NCBI RefSeq assembly: GCF_042652965.1
Contig: NZ_JBHSHL010000002.1
Location: forward strand, 1 to 64,000
Reading direction: 5' to 3'
Source of the DNA: Filifactor villosus
Lineage (GTDB): Bacteria > Bacillota > Clostridia > Peptostreptococcales > Filifactoraceae
Length of the DNA stretch: 64,000 bases
In this document: piece by piece, positions 26,858-35,462 of the stretch
How the letters are laid out: every line of letters starts with the position of its first letter
Numbering within the stretch: position 1 is the first letter of the stretch
Notes under the pieces: generated by a model
Databases searched by the model: none
Told to the model about the DNA's origin: nothing
The model's input: only the letters and a program-made list of their open reading frames with translations
Translations under genes and position numbers: made by a program

Positions 26858-28441
26858 ATGGAAACTACATATGGTATTCTGGCACTTATTCCGCCGATTG
26901 TGGCGATCGGACTGTGTTTTGCAACAAAACAGGTCCTTATCTCCCTCTTTGCCGGGCTGTTCGCAGGTTCTCTGATCGTCAGCGGATACAACCCGATTCT
27001 GGGGGTCATGAAGGCCTTAGATGAGATCGTGGTCAATATGGCGGACAACGTTACACTTTTGGTGTTCACCCTGTTCATGGGTGTCGGTATCGCCTTTATC
27101 TGGAGGCTTGGAGGAAGTTTCGCCCTCGCCGATGCCGCAAAGAAACGCTTCAAAAAAAGACGCTCCGTCTGCCTCGGAACTTGGGGGCTCGGGATGGCGA
27201 CCTCCATCAACGACTGCCTCGTTGCTGCAGTTGACGGAAACGTTTTTCGAGACATCTGTAAAGACTATCGAATTTCTTCCGAGAAGTTCTCTTATGTCTT
27301 GGATGCAACCGCGGCACCTTCCGCAGCAATCTTCCTCTCCGATTGGATCGCCTATCAGATAGGAATGATCGGACAGGGGCTGGATATCGCGGGAATCAAA
27401 GAAGTACAACCCGTTGCCGCCTACATCAAAAGTATTCCCTTTAATATGTATTCGATTCTTACCTTGATTTTTGTCGGTATTCTCATGTATACGGGAAAAG
27501 ACTACGGACCCATGCTCAAGGCGGAGGTCCGCTGTATGAAGACGGGGGAATTCACCAGACCCGGTGCAAGCCCCATGCTCGACGTAGGAAACGAATTGGG
27601 AGAACCCAAGACGACAAAGCCGATGATCCGATCCTTCGTTCTGCCGATTGCTCTGGCCTTTATTACCATCATCGCCGGCATCCTCTATACCGGAAGAGAA
27701 TTTGCTTCCGAAGGGATCATGACCGTTCTCGAAAACTGTGACGCTCAAGCTGCTCTCCTCTGGGGCTCCTTCGTGATGGCCTCGACGGGAGTAATCCTTG
27801 CACTTACTACAAAAATTATGAGTTTTGAGGAAACCATGTCGACCGTTGTAGACGGTTTTAAACTGATGTCTTTAACGGGAGCCATCCTTGTAATGGCTTG
27901 GTCTCTCAGCTCCGTGACCAAGGAAATGGGTCTGGCGCAGTTCGTCGTTCAAGCCGTGGGAGATAACATCCCTGTCGGGATCCTACCTCTGATCGTATTT
28001 GCTCTGTCAATCATCATTGCTTTCGCAACGGGAACCTCCTGGGGAACCATGGCGATTATGACCCCCTTGGTCATTCCGCTCGCTTATACGATTACCGGAG
28101 ATCTTAATTTTACAGTAGGAATGAGCGGTGCCGTCCTTTCAGGTGCCATCTTCGGAGACCACTCTTCACCGGTATCCGATACAACGGTTATGGCATCGAT
28201 CTTCTCCGGGGCAGATCATATCGACCATGTAAGCACCCAGCTTCCCTATGCGGGCACCGTGGCTGCCGTAATCGCGGTCTTGTATCTTGTTTTCGGTTTT
28301 ACGGGAATAAGTCCTTTGATACTGCTTCCCATAGGCGTAGTGCTTTTAATCCTTGCACAACATATTCTGCACCGATACTTCCTCAAGAAGTACAACATCC
28401 CGAGTGACTATGCGCTTTCGATGACTCAGGATCATCGCTAG
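26858..28441 (+). CDS. NhaC-family antiporter (module 2)
   Basis: A 527-residue, roughly twelve-helix membrane protein of the NhaC family. Visible motifs are LGTWGLGMATSINDCLVAAVDGN, LDATAAPSAAIFLSDW, FATGTSWGTMAIMTPL and GAIFGDHSSPVSDTT. It differs strongly from the NhaC at 9930-11459, so the two are not a recent duplication. AAGGAGG precedes the ATG. It has its own sigma-54 promoter. It may move Na+, H+ and an amino acid or organic acid; the link to glycine metabolism is by shared regulation only. Confidence 0.87.
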   Translation: METTYGILALIPPIVAIGLCFATKQVLISLFAGLFAGSLIVSGYNPILGVMKALDEIVVNMADNVTLLVFTLFMGVGIAFIWRLGGSFALADAAKKRFKKRRSVCLGTWGLGMATSINDCLVAAVDGNVFRDICKDYRISSEKFSYVLDATAAPSAAIFLSDWIAYQIGMIGQGLDIAGIKEVQPVAAYIKSIPFNMYSILTLIFVGILMYTGKDYGPMLKAEVRCMKTGEFTRPGASPMLDVGNELGEPKTTKPMIRSFVLPIALAFITIIAGILYTGREFASEGIMTVLENCDAQAALLWGSFVMASTGVILALTTKIMSFEETMSTVVDGFKLMSLTGAILVMAWSLSSVTKEMGLAQFVVQAVGDNIPVGILPLIVFALSIIIAFATGTSWGTMAIMTPLVIPLAYTITGDLNFTVGMSGAVLSGAIFGDHSSPVSDTTVMASIFSGADHIDHVSTQLPYAGTVAAVIAVLYLVFGFTGISPLILLPIGVVLLILAQHILHRYFLKKYNIPSDYALSMTQDHR

Positions 28442-28504
28442 AACGGCGGGACATCGGCAATGTCGCTGCTCCAGCCTTAGTATTGCCCATCTATCACACT
28501 CTTC

Positions 28505-28554
28505 AAAAGAGGCCGTTGCTACAATTATCCTCATCTCGCAACGACCTCTTTTTA
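28505..28554. terminator. Bidirectional terminator
   Basis: AAAAGAGGCCGTTGC pairs with GCAACGACCTCTTTTT (one mismatch). It serves both NhaC 2 and the converging AraC-type gene. Confidence 0.85.
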
Positions 28555-29439
28555 TTTGTCGATATTCTTCTTCCGATACTCCTTGGGAAGGATGTGAAAA
28601 TGCTCTTTAAAGGCGGCGGTAAACTTGCTCTGACTCTCATAGCCGACCCTGCGAGCGATTTCGGCTATGCTCAGCGATGTCGTCTTCATCAAATCTCCGG
28701 CCTCCTGCATCCGGTGTTCCTTGATGTGAGCTGCAATCGAGGTTCCGTACACAGCCTTAAACACCGTCTTCAAGGTAGTGGCGTTCAGGAGGTACTTTCT
28801 GGACAACTCCTCTATCGTAAACCTCCGGCTCATATTGGACACCAACCAATCATGGATCTCACGTACCGCCTCAACCTGCTCTGCATGGTACTCCGTAAGA
28901 GGACTGATCCCCTCCTTCTCCTGCTGAAAAATGAACAACAACAGTTCTACCGTCTTCAAGCGATAGTAGGTACATCGAAGAGCTTCGTCCTGATCATAAA
29001 AACCCTCAAAGATCTTCTGCGTAGTCTGATTCCCAATAAAGGAGGCAACTCCCTCGTTTTTGCAAAACTTTTCATAAAGTCCCCTTGCAGTAACGGGAGT
29101 TCCCTCAAGCAGTTGGGGAGGTTCCTTCTCAAAGGCGGCCAAGTCAATAAAGACGGTCAGCCCCCGATAGAACTCGTTGGGTATGATGATCTTGGCACTC
29201 GCACAGGACTTCATCGTATGAAGTGAAAAATCTCCCTGACCCAGATAAATGCTGTTTCCATTCTGCATCTTCCAACCGATACGCCCTTCCTTACAATAAT
29301 TGATCTCGATCGCATTGTCCACCGCCCGATGATGCGACTCGATCTTATCGCTTTGAAGGCGGAGAAACGCAAGCTCTACCCCGGGATAAAGAACGATTCT
29401 CCTCCCGTCTTCGAAGGCCATCTCCTTCGTTCCCTTCAT
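28552..29439 (-). CDS. AraC-family transcriptional regulator
   Basis: A 295-residue protein with an N-terminal ligand or sensor region (EINYCKEGRIGWKM) and a C-terminal AraC double helix-turn-helix. The second helix pair shows LSIAEIARRVGYESQSKFTA, then FKEHFHILPKEYR. AAGGAGAGGG lies before the ATG. It is separated from the ArsR gene by 15 bp on the same strand and may be cotranscribed with it. The sensor half resembles regulators of metal or siderophore uptake; its effector is unknown. Confidence 0.85.
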   Translation of the reverse strand: MKGTKEMAFEDGRRIVLYPGVELAFLRLQSDKIESHHRAVDNAIEINYCKEGRIGWKMQNGNSIYLGQGDFSLHTMKSCASAKIIIPNEFYRGLTVFIDLAAFEKEPPQLLEGTPVTARGLYEKFCKNEGVASFIGNQTTQKIFEGFYDQDEALRCTYYRLKTVELLLFIFQQEKEGISPLTEYHAEQVEAVREIHDWLVSNMSRRFTIEELSRKYLLNATTLKTVFKAVYGTSIAAHIKEHRMQEAGDLMKTTSLSIAEIARRVGYESQSKFTAAFKEHFHILPKEYRKKNIDK

Positions 29440-29454
29440 CCAACCCTCTCCTTT

Positions 29455-29820
29455 CTACTTCCAACACCCGATACTCATCAGTCTGTCGAGCGTCTCGTGC
29501 AACAACCTGCTCCTATCCGTATCCGAGATCCGGTAATATACTTCCTTGCCCCTCCTGTTGCTTATGATCAGATCTCTTTGCTTCAAAGCCCGAAGATGGT
29601 GCGACACCGCAGGGCTGGACATTTCCAACATTGCCGACAGGTTAATCACACATTCCTCACAATGGCATAGGATCCAAAAAAGACGAAGCCTTGTCACATC
29701 TCCAAGCTGTTTGAATATCTCCGAGGTCGCTCTGAACGTTTCGACCTCCTGCAACTCCTCCCTCAGGCGAAGGAGTTCCTTTTCATCTCCATGATGATGG
29801 GGCAACCTCTCTTTTTTCAT
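29455..29820 (-). CDS. ArsR/SmtB-family metal-responsive repressor
   Basis: A 121-residue winged-helix repressor. The N-terminus has HHHGDEK, helix 3 carries CHCEECVINLSAML (a Cys-rich metal site like that of CadC/SmtB proteins), and MSSPAVSHHLRALKQRDLI is the recognition helix. The ATG at 29820 has GGAGGAAA just before it; longer upstream frames lack a ribosome site. It diverges from the HMA/P1B-ATPase genes and would repress them until Zn, Cd or a similar ion binds. Confidence 0.9.
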   Translation of the reverse strand: MKKERLPHHHGDEKELLRLREELQEVETFRATSEIFKQLGDVTRLRLFWILCHCEECVINLSAMLEMSSPAVSHHLRALKQRDLIISNRRGKEVYYRISDTDRSRLLHETLDRLMSIGCWK

Positions 29821-29908
29821 AATTTCCTCCGATTTAGTCCGTTCGGAAACCTTTTTGCCCCTTTCGGGAGGGACAACTCTCCAAACGTTGACTTTCTGTT
29901 TGGCTGCT

Positions 29909-29944
29909 ATTATACTATACTTACAACAACTAAACAAGCGTTTA
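29909..29944 (-). promoter_or_regulatory. arsR-type promoter with overlapping operator
   Basis: On the minus strand TTGTTT-N17-TATAAT. The inverted repeat TAAAC-AAGC-GTTTA (29931-29944) covers the -35 box, as expected for an ArsR/SmtB operator. Confidence 0.7.
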
Positions 29945-30135
29945 ATCGTCTGTGCCTGAATGCAGATCCCAAAACAAGATACAGGATCGTCCGGCAAAAC
30001 TGACGGATACACAAACTAAGTACCTGTCGAACTCCGTCCGGACATAGGATTATCGAACACAACACCGGTAGTATGAGATCTCTATTGTAGGTACAAGACG
30101 GTTTCCATACAGAGATCAAGAAAGGAGAGCTTGAG

Positions 30136-30354
30136 ATGAAAAAGACCTATAATATCGAAGTGGACTGTGCAAACTGTGCAAACCTGATGGAGGAAGCGAC
30201 TCGTAAGACCAACGGGGTCAAATCCGCAACCATAAGCTTTATGACCCAAAAGATGAGAGTTGAATTTGAAGACGGCGAAGATGAAGAGGCCGTGATGAAA
30301 AATGTTCTGAAGGCCTGCAAAAAGATCGAACCCGACTGCGAGATCGAACTCTAA
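30136..30354 (+). CDS. Free-standing HMA metal-binding domain protein
   Basis: A 72-residue protein consisting of one heavy-metal-associated (ferredoxin-like) domain with the metal motif DCANCANLM (CxxC). Such domains bind soft or transition metal ions and deliver them to P1B-type ATPases, where they are usually fused to the N-terminus. Here the ATPase encoded 366 bp downstream lacks that domain, so this small protein probably serves in its place. AAAGGAG lies upstream of the ATG. Confidence 0.88.
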   Translation: MKKTYNIEVDCANCANLMEEATRKTNGVKSATISFMTQKMRVEFEDGEDEEAVMKNVLKACKKIEPDCEIEL

Positions 30355-30365
30355 AATCCGAGAAA

Positions 30366-30394
30366 ACCCTCCAAGCCCCGGCGTACAGGAGGGT
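30366..30394 (+). terminator. Terminator or attenuator after HMA gene
   Basis: ACCCTCC pairs with GGAGGGT, followed by CTTTG. The T-tail is weak, so some read-through to the ATPase gene is likely. Confidence 0.5.
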
Positions 30395-30464
30395 CTTTGA
30401 TAGTATATCTCGGCTCAAAAGCCGCTGTTGTTTCTATTTCAACGGACCGATTGTTAGTTGTGTC

Positions 30465-30580
30465 CTACTATCCGTTTGAACCGTTGATATTGATGATTTT
30501 GACTTTCTCAGACCGGAAATACTTTATTTTGATGAATAAGACCGATATAGTCGTACTTCTATCGAAGAACAAGATGAGCT
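30465..30580. repeat. Repeat family D copy
   Basis: It shares TTGATGATTTTGACTT-like sequence, GAAATACTTTATTTTG and ACTTCTATCGAAGAA with 51165-51275. It is eroded, with no clear ends. Confidence 0.45.
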
Positions 30581-30719
30581 CTATCGCCGCTTAAGTGTTT
30601 TTCGGTAACGATACATCCTCTTTCCCCGGCATATTGAGCGAAGAAACGTACAAATCGGTGTTATCCACAGTTCAAATGGCTAATTGTATTACATCATCAT
30701 ACAGAAAAGAGGAGTGATC

Positions 30720-32603
30720 ATGAATAAAAAACAGAAGAAGATGCTTGTACGCATTATCTTTACCCTACTTGTACTTGCAGTTCTCCATCTTATCACCCTG
30801 TCCGCAGGCATCAAACTGTCACTGTACCTGATAACCTATCTGATCATCGGCTACGATGTTCTCAAAAAAGCCCTTCACGGTATCCTCAACCGCCAAGTCT
30901 TCAGCGAAAACTTCCTGATGGCGATAGCGACAATAGGGGCCTTCGCCCTCGCGATCTACACGGGAAGCGGAGACTACAACGAAGCCATAGCGGTTATGCT
31001 CTTCTACCAGATTGGGGAGCTCTTCCAAAGCTACGCGGTCGGCAAAAGTCGCAAGAACATCAACGAACTTATGGACATCCGCCCCGACTATGCAAACATC
31101 GAGGAGGACGGAGAACTCGTACAGGTCGATCCGGAAGAAGTCGCCGTCGGTTCCGTCATTGTCGTTCAGCCCGGGGAGAAGGTCCCGATCGACGGTATTG
31201 TACTATCAGGCACTTCGACCTTAAATACGAGTTCCCTGACCGGTGAAAGCCTGCCCCGTGACATCGGAGAAGGCGATGAGATCATCAGCGGCTGTATCAA
31301 TATGACGGGAGTAATCAAGGTCAGAACAACGAAGGAGTTCGCAGATTCAACCGTTTCCAAAATCTTGGAGCTTGTGGAACATTCAAGTTCGCGAAAATCG
31401 AAGTCCGAGACCTTTATCGCGAAGTTCGCCAAGGTCTACACCCCCGCCGTCTGTTACGGAGCCTTGGCGTTGGCACTGTTTCCGCCCCTTGTCCGTTCCT
31501 TTGTGATGAACGCGGACGCGGATTGGAATATTTGGATCTACCGTGCCCTTACCTTCCTCGTTATCAGCTGTCCCTGTGCCCTTGTCATCAGTGTTCCCCT
31601 CAGCTTCTTCGCCGGCATAGGAGGAGCGAGCAAGGAGGGCATCCTCGTCAAGGGTTCAAACTATCTCGAGACTCTTTCGCAGACCAAAACCGTAGTCTTC
31701 GACAAGACCGGGACCCTGACTCAGGGAATCTTCGAGGTCAGTGACGTGCATCACAACGAACTCGACAAGCCCAAACTTCTGGAGCTGGCATCGTTGGCGG
31801 AGTACGCCTCCTCTCACCCCATCAGCAAGAGCCTGAAAAAGGCCTACGGCAAAGCCTTGGATCGAAGCAGGGTCAGTGAAGTGGAAGAACTCGGAGGTCA
31901 AGGAATCATCGCAAAGGTGGACACGATGTCCATCGCCGTGGGAAACCGTAAACTGATGCAGAAGGTTGGAGCCGATTTCATCGATTGCAGGAGTCCCGGC
32001 ACCATCATCCATGTCGCCATCGAAGGCGACTATGCCGGCCACATTGTCGTTTCCGATGTCGAAAAACCCTCTTCCCGACAAGCCATTTCGCAGCTCAAGC
32101 AGGCAGGGGTCAAAAAAACCGTAATGCTGACGGGCGATATCCGCAAGGTCGCGGACAAGGTCGCCTCCGATTTAGGGATTGATGAAGTCCGAAGTGAACT
32201 CCTCCCCGCCGACAAGGTCCACGAGGTCGAGAAGCTCCTCATGGACAATCCTTCCGGCAAACTCGCCTTTGTAGGCGACGGGATCAACGATGCTCCCGTG
32301 CTTACCCGGGCCGATATCGGTATCGCCATGGGTGCCATGGGCTCGGATGCCGCAATCGAAGCTGCGGATGTCGTACTGATGGACGATGATCCTTTGAAGA
32401 TTGCAAAGGCCATCAAGATCTCCCGCAAGTGTATCGGCATCGTCTACCAAAACATCGTCTTTGCTCTTGTTGTCAAGTTTGCCTGCCTTGCACTGGGAGC
32501 CTTCGGAATCGCCAATATGTGGTTTGCCATCTTTGCGGATGTGGGAGTCATGGTCCTTGCCATCCTGAACGCCATTCGCGCCTTGAGGGTGCACAGCCTT
32601 TGA
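30720..32603 (+). CDS. P1B-type heavy-metal translocating ATPase (Zn/Cd/Co class)
   Basis: A 627-residue membrane pump. Motifs in order: actuator TSLTGESLPRD, the metal-site SCPCALVIS in the membrane, phosphorylation DKTGTLTQG, the HP motif ASSHPISKSL, and hinge GDGINDAPVL. The CPC motif fits Zn/Cd/Pb-type exporters. It has no N-terminal HMA domain; that is encoded separately at 30136-30354. GAGGAG lies just before the ATG at 30720; an earlier in-frame ATG has no ribosome site. ArsR control is likely. Confidence 0.95.
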   Translation: MNKKQKKMLVRIIFTLLVLAVLHLITLSAGIKLSLYLITYLIIGYDVLKKALHGILNRQVFSENFLMAIATIGAFALAIYTGSGDYNEAIAVMLFYQIGELFQSYAVGKSRKNINELMDIRPDYANIEEDGELVQVDPEEVAVGSVIVVQPGEKVPIDGIVLSGTSTLNTSSLTGESLPRDIGEGDEIISGCINMTGVIKVRTTKEFADSTVSKILELVEHSSSRKSKSETFIAKFAKVYTPAVCYGALALALFPPLVRSFVMNADADWNIWIYRALTFLVISCPCALVISVPLSFFAGIGGASKEGILVKGSNYLETLSQTKTVVFDKTGTLTQGIFEVSDVHHNELDKPKLLELASLAEYASSHPISKSLKKAYGKALDRSRVSEVEELGGQGIIAKVDTMSIAVGNRKLMQKVGADFIDCRSPGTIIHVAIEGDYAGHIVVSDVEKPSSRQAISQLKQAGVKKTVMLTGDIRKVADKVASDLGIDEVRSELLPADKVHEVEKLLMDNPSGKLAFVGDGINDAPVLTRADIGIAMGAMGSDAAIEAADVVLMDDDPLKIAKAIKISRKCIGIVYQNIVFALVVKFACLALGAFGIANMWFAIFADVGVMVLAILNAIRALRVHSL

Positions 32604-32638
32604 TATCAGAGACGACTGCCCGTCCTCTCGTATCTAAA

Positions 32639-32779
32639 GGCAATACCGCACAAGTATGAAATCTTGATTTTCCTATTGATTTGTAAGAAACGAAACCTTG
32701 TAGAATCAAAATCTTCGAGAAATTCAGTGCTTATATAAAAATAATTTTACGATGATTTTTTGAATTATGCGGCATCTCC
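32639..32779. repeat. Repeat family B copy
   Basis: GGCAATACCGCAC at the left, GAATTATGCGGCATCTCC at the right, 141 bp. Confidence 0.75.
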
Positions 32780-32789
32780 CTAATACTAT

Positions 32790-32931
32790 GGAAACACCGT
32801 ACAAGGGCAAACTTCTGATTTTCATTTCGGTTTATAAAATACGAAGGTCTGTCAAATCAACATTTTTAGAGCTTCATCCTTATGTATAGAGTTGACTTTA
32901 TGCTGACTTTTCAAATTGTGCGGTCTTTTTC
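32790..32931. repeat. Repeat family B copy (reverse)
   Basis: GGAAACACCGTACAAGGGC at the left and TTTTCAAATTGTGCGGTC at the right, directly after the previous copy. Confidence 0.7.
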
Positions 32932-33039
32932 TATCATTCCTTTGAATTGCGGATAGAAACAATCTGTGATCCATAGAAGATACAACGGTTTTTCGCGGTC
33001 GAAAAATAGATATAACCACACTTCTACCGGAGAATAGTA
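32930..33039. repeat. Repeat family A copy
   Basis: Core TTTGAATTGCGGATAGAAAC, CCATAGAAGATACAAC, and ACTTCTACCGGAGAATAGTA. The right end is followed by TAA; the left end is diverged and abuts a B element. Confidence 0.7.
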
Positions 33040-33061
33040 TAAGGGCAGACAAGCTGCAGAT

Positions 33062-33102
33062 AACAAAACACTCCTCCTAAACCATATAGGGGAGTGTTTT
33101 GT
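33062..33102. terminator. Terminator after sufU
   Basis: AAAACACTCC pairs with GGAGTGTTTT; on the minus strand it is followed by TGTT. It closes the suf operon. Confidence 0.8.
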
Positions 33103-33125
33103 TGTCGCACTGCTACCAATTTGTT

Positions 33126-33578
33126 CTACTCGACTTTTTTGCCTTCCTCCATCTTCTCAATGATAATGCGGAGGGTATGCCAGGCCAGGACTGCACACTT
33201 GACCCTCGCCGGCATATTCGAGATGTTTTGCAAGGCGATCGCATCCCCGAGCATCTCTTCCAACTCGTCATCCGGCTCAATATCCTTCCTGATCAGGGCT
33301 AAAAATCTGTCGACGAGCTCTCCTGCCTCTCGAAGGCTCCTTCCCTTGATCAAATCGATCATCATGGAAGCGGAGGCCTGAGAGATGGCACAACCTTCCC
33401 CGACAAAACTCGCATCTCGGATCAGGTCTCCTTCCACTTCCAATTGTAGGACGATTTCATCCCCACAGCTCGGATTGTGGCCCGCCTCCTTGTGAGTACA
33501 GTGTGCAAGCTCCCTTCGGTTCTGCGTATTTCGACTTTCTTCCAAGATCAACTGCGTATAGATGTCCTTAAGTTCCAT
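33126..33578 (-). CDS. sufU: SufU iron-sulfur/sulfur-transfer protein
   Basis: A 150-residue protein with the three zinc/sulfur cysteines of SufU: NPSCGDE, GEGCAISQASAS and RVKCAVLAWHTL. In Firmicutes SufU accepts persulfide sulfur from SufS for assembly on SufBCD. Its start overlaps the end of sufS by 11 bp, showing translational coupling. It is last in the suf operon, before a strong terminator. Confidence 0.95.
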   Translation of the reverse strand: MELKDIYTQLILEESRNTQNRRELAHCTHKEAGHNPSCGDEIVLQLEVEGDLIRDASFVGEGCAISQASASMMIDLIKGRSLREAGELVDRFLALIRKDIEPDDELEEMLGDAIALQNISNMPARVKCAVLAWHTLRIIIEKMEEGKKVE

Positions 33579-34803
33579 AACCCATGACCCTCCTTACCTC
33601 CTTGAGTTTCTCCACAAAGAGATCGACTTCCTCCAAGGTGTTGTACAGGGCAAAACTCGCCCTGCAAGTCGCATTGAGCCCCAGATATTTGTGCAGGGGC
33701 ATGGTACAGTGATGCCCCGTGCGGATGGCGATGCCGTAGGTATCCAGGATGCTCGAAACATCGTGAGAGTGCACATCCCTGACATTGAAGGCGACAAGGG
33801 GAGAACAATCCTCGGAAGCACTGCGATAGATGTCCACAAAACCCAACTCCTTCAGTCTTCGGCAGGCATAGTTCGCCAACTCCTTCTCATGTCGGCAAAT
33901 CTCCTCCAAGCCGACCTCCTCGACATAGTCGATCGCCCTGTGAAGAGCCGCGGCCCCTCCGACGTTCTGGGTCCCCGCCTCAAATCGGGCGGGAACGGGT
34001 GCAAAGGTCGCCTCCTGTTCATATACATACTCGATCATATCCCCTCCGTACTGGTAGGGCGACATCTTCTCCAAGACCTCCCTCTTCGCATACAGAACAC
34101 CGATCCCCATCGGTGCATAGATCTTATGTCCCGAAAACACCGCAAAGTCACAGCCAAGCTCCTGAACATCAAGTCTTTGGTGGGGGATCAACTGCGCCGC
34201 ATCGATGACGGTGACCGCTCCCACCTTCTTTGCCTCACGCACAAGTTCTGCAAGATCGGGCCTCGTCGCTATCACATTGGACGCACCCGTGATCGATAAG
34301 AGCTTCGTCTTCGGACCAAGTTTCCTTCGAAAATCCTCCATGTCCAAATTCAAGCCTTCATCGAGGTAGACATAGTTCAGGACTGCTCCGGTCTTTTGTG
34401 CAACAAACTGCCAAGTTACCAAATTGCTGTGATGTTCCATCACCGAAATCAGGATCTCATCGCCCGCCTTCAGATGTCGCAACGCATAGGAGGTAGCGAT
34501 CAGGTTCAAGCCCTCCGTAGCATTTCTCACAAAGATAATCTCCTCGCAGGACGCCGAATTCAAGAACCTCCCCACCCTATCTCTGGCAGCTTCGTACAAC
34601 TGTGTTGCTCGTATTCCGAGATAGTGCGCTCCCCTGTGAGGGTTGGCATTTTCGTAGGAATAGTAGTTCTTCAGCGCTTCGATCACAGGCTTCGGCTTCT
34701 GCGTGGTCGCAGCGTTATCCAAGTACAGGATCTTCCTACCGACTCCTCCTTCGTCAAGGTAGGCAAAATCCCGGCGAAATCTCTCCACCTCAAATCGTTC
34801 CAT
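33568..34803 (-). CDS. sufS: Cysteine desulfurase SufS
   Basis: A 411-residue PLP enzyme. YLDNAATTQKP begins the fold, FSGHKIYAPMGIGVLY holds the PLP lysine, and RTGHHCTMPLHKYL holds the catalytic cysteine region (RxGHHC, group II). It releases sulfur from cysteine and passes it to SufU. I take the ATG at 34803 (GGGAGG eight bases upstream) over a TTG six bases earlier. A 659-bp stretch of repeats separates it from sufD in the same operon. Confidence 0.96.
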   Translation of the reverse strand: MERFEVERFRRDFAYLDEGGVGRKILYLDNAATTQKPKPVIEALKNYYSYENANPHRGAHYLGIRATQLYEAARDRVGRFLNSASCEEIIFVRNATEGLNLIATSYALRHLKAGDEILISVMEHHSNLVTWQFVAQKTGAVLNYVYLDEGLNLDMEDFRRKLGPKTKLLSITGASNVIATRPDLAELVREAKKVGAVTVIDAAQLIPHQRLDVQELGCDFAVFSGHKIYAPMGIGVLYAKREVLEKMSPYQYGGDMIEYVYEQEATFAPVPARFEAGTQNVGGAAALHRAIDYVEEVGLEEICRHEKELANYACRRLKELGFVDIYRSASEDCSPLVAFNVRDVHSHDVSSILDTYGIAIRTGHHCTMPLHKYLGLNATCRASFALYNTLEEVDLFVEKLKEVRRVMGYGT

Positions 34804-34817
34804 CCGCAAAACCTCCC

Positions 34818-35062
34818 TTTATACTATGAAAACCTCGCACAAAGGCGAATTTCCGATCTTCCTGCAATACTATTCTCCGTTTGAAATGCCGGGTATGCAG
34901 AATATGCAATTGCTGAAAACAATCCGGATAATCCTATGCTTTCAAAGCATTCAACCTGTCAATTCTAATAGATCTTAGTATAAGCTCACAGGATACACAA
35001 ATCGGATCAATCCCTTCAACAATTTCATCCTTCATACAACATTGGTTTTATACTGTTACGGA
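34818..35062. repeat. Repeat family B copy split by a family C insertion
   Basis: The left arm (34818-34867) reads ATACTATGAAAACCTCGCAC, AAAGGCGAATTTCC. The right arm (34981-35062) continues with TTTCATCCTTCATACAACAT. A C element (34868-34980) sits between the two arms. Confidence 0.6.
34868..34980. repeat. Repeat family C copy inside a B element
   Basis: TACTATTCTCCGTTTGAAATG to CTTAGTA, 113 bp, flanked by CAA and TAA. It contains GGGTATGCAGAATATGCAAT and CTTTCAAAGCATTCAACC. Confidence 0.75.
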
Positions 35063-35075
35063 TATACTTTGTAAA

Positions 35076-35202
35076 GGAAAACACTTGATTTTTCTTTGTG
35101 CTTATAAAATACCGAAGTTTATCAAATCAACATCTCCAACGATTTCATTCTTCGTAATAAAATTGATTTTGTGCCGGTCTTTCGAATAATTCTATATTGC
35201 CC
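35076..35202. repeat. Repeat family B copy (reverse, eroded)
   Basis: GGAAAACACTTGATTTTTC, TATAAAATACCGAAG and TTTCATTCTTCGTAATAAA in family order. The right end is lost. Confidence 0.55.
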
Positions 35203-35213
35203 TCTTATACTAT

Positions 35214-35355
35214 GGAAACACCGCACAAAGGCAGGTTCCTGATTTTCCTCCGGTTTTACAAAACACGAATACCTGTAATATCAATACTTTTAAGAGTTTT
35301 GCCCTTCGTATAAAATCGGTTTTATGCTGATTTTTCTAATTATGCGGTATATACC
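35214..35355. repeat. Repeat family B copy (reverse)
   Basis: GGAAACACCGCACAAAGGC at the left and AATTATGCGGTATATACC at the right. Confidence 0.72.
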
Positions 35356-35462
35356 TATTCTCCGATAGAAGTATGGATATATTTATTCTGCAACCACGAA
35401 AACCCGCTTCATCTTCTATGAGTTACACAACGTTTCTATCCATAGCTCAAAGGAAAATAGTA
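35352..35462. repeat. Repeat family A copy (reverse) abutting sufD stop
   Basis: TACCTATTCTCCGATAGAAG to AAATAGTA. The TTA directly after it (35463-35465) is the sufD stop codon read on the minus strand. Confidence 0.75.

Noticed and set aside
29821..30012. 64-residue N-terminal extension of the ArsR protein
   Set aside because: It spans the promoter and operator and lacks a ribosome site; GGAGG precedes the ATG at 29820.
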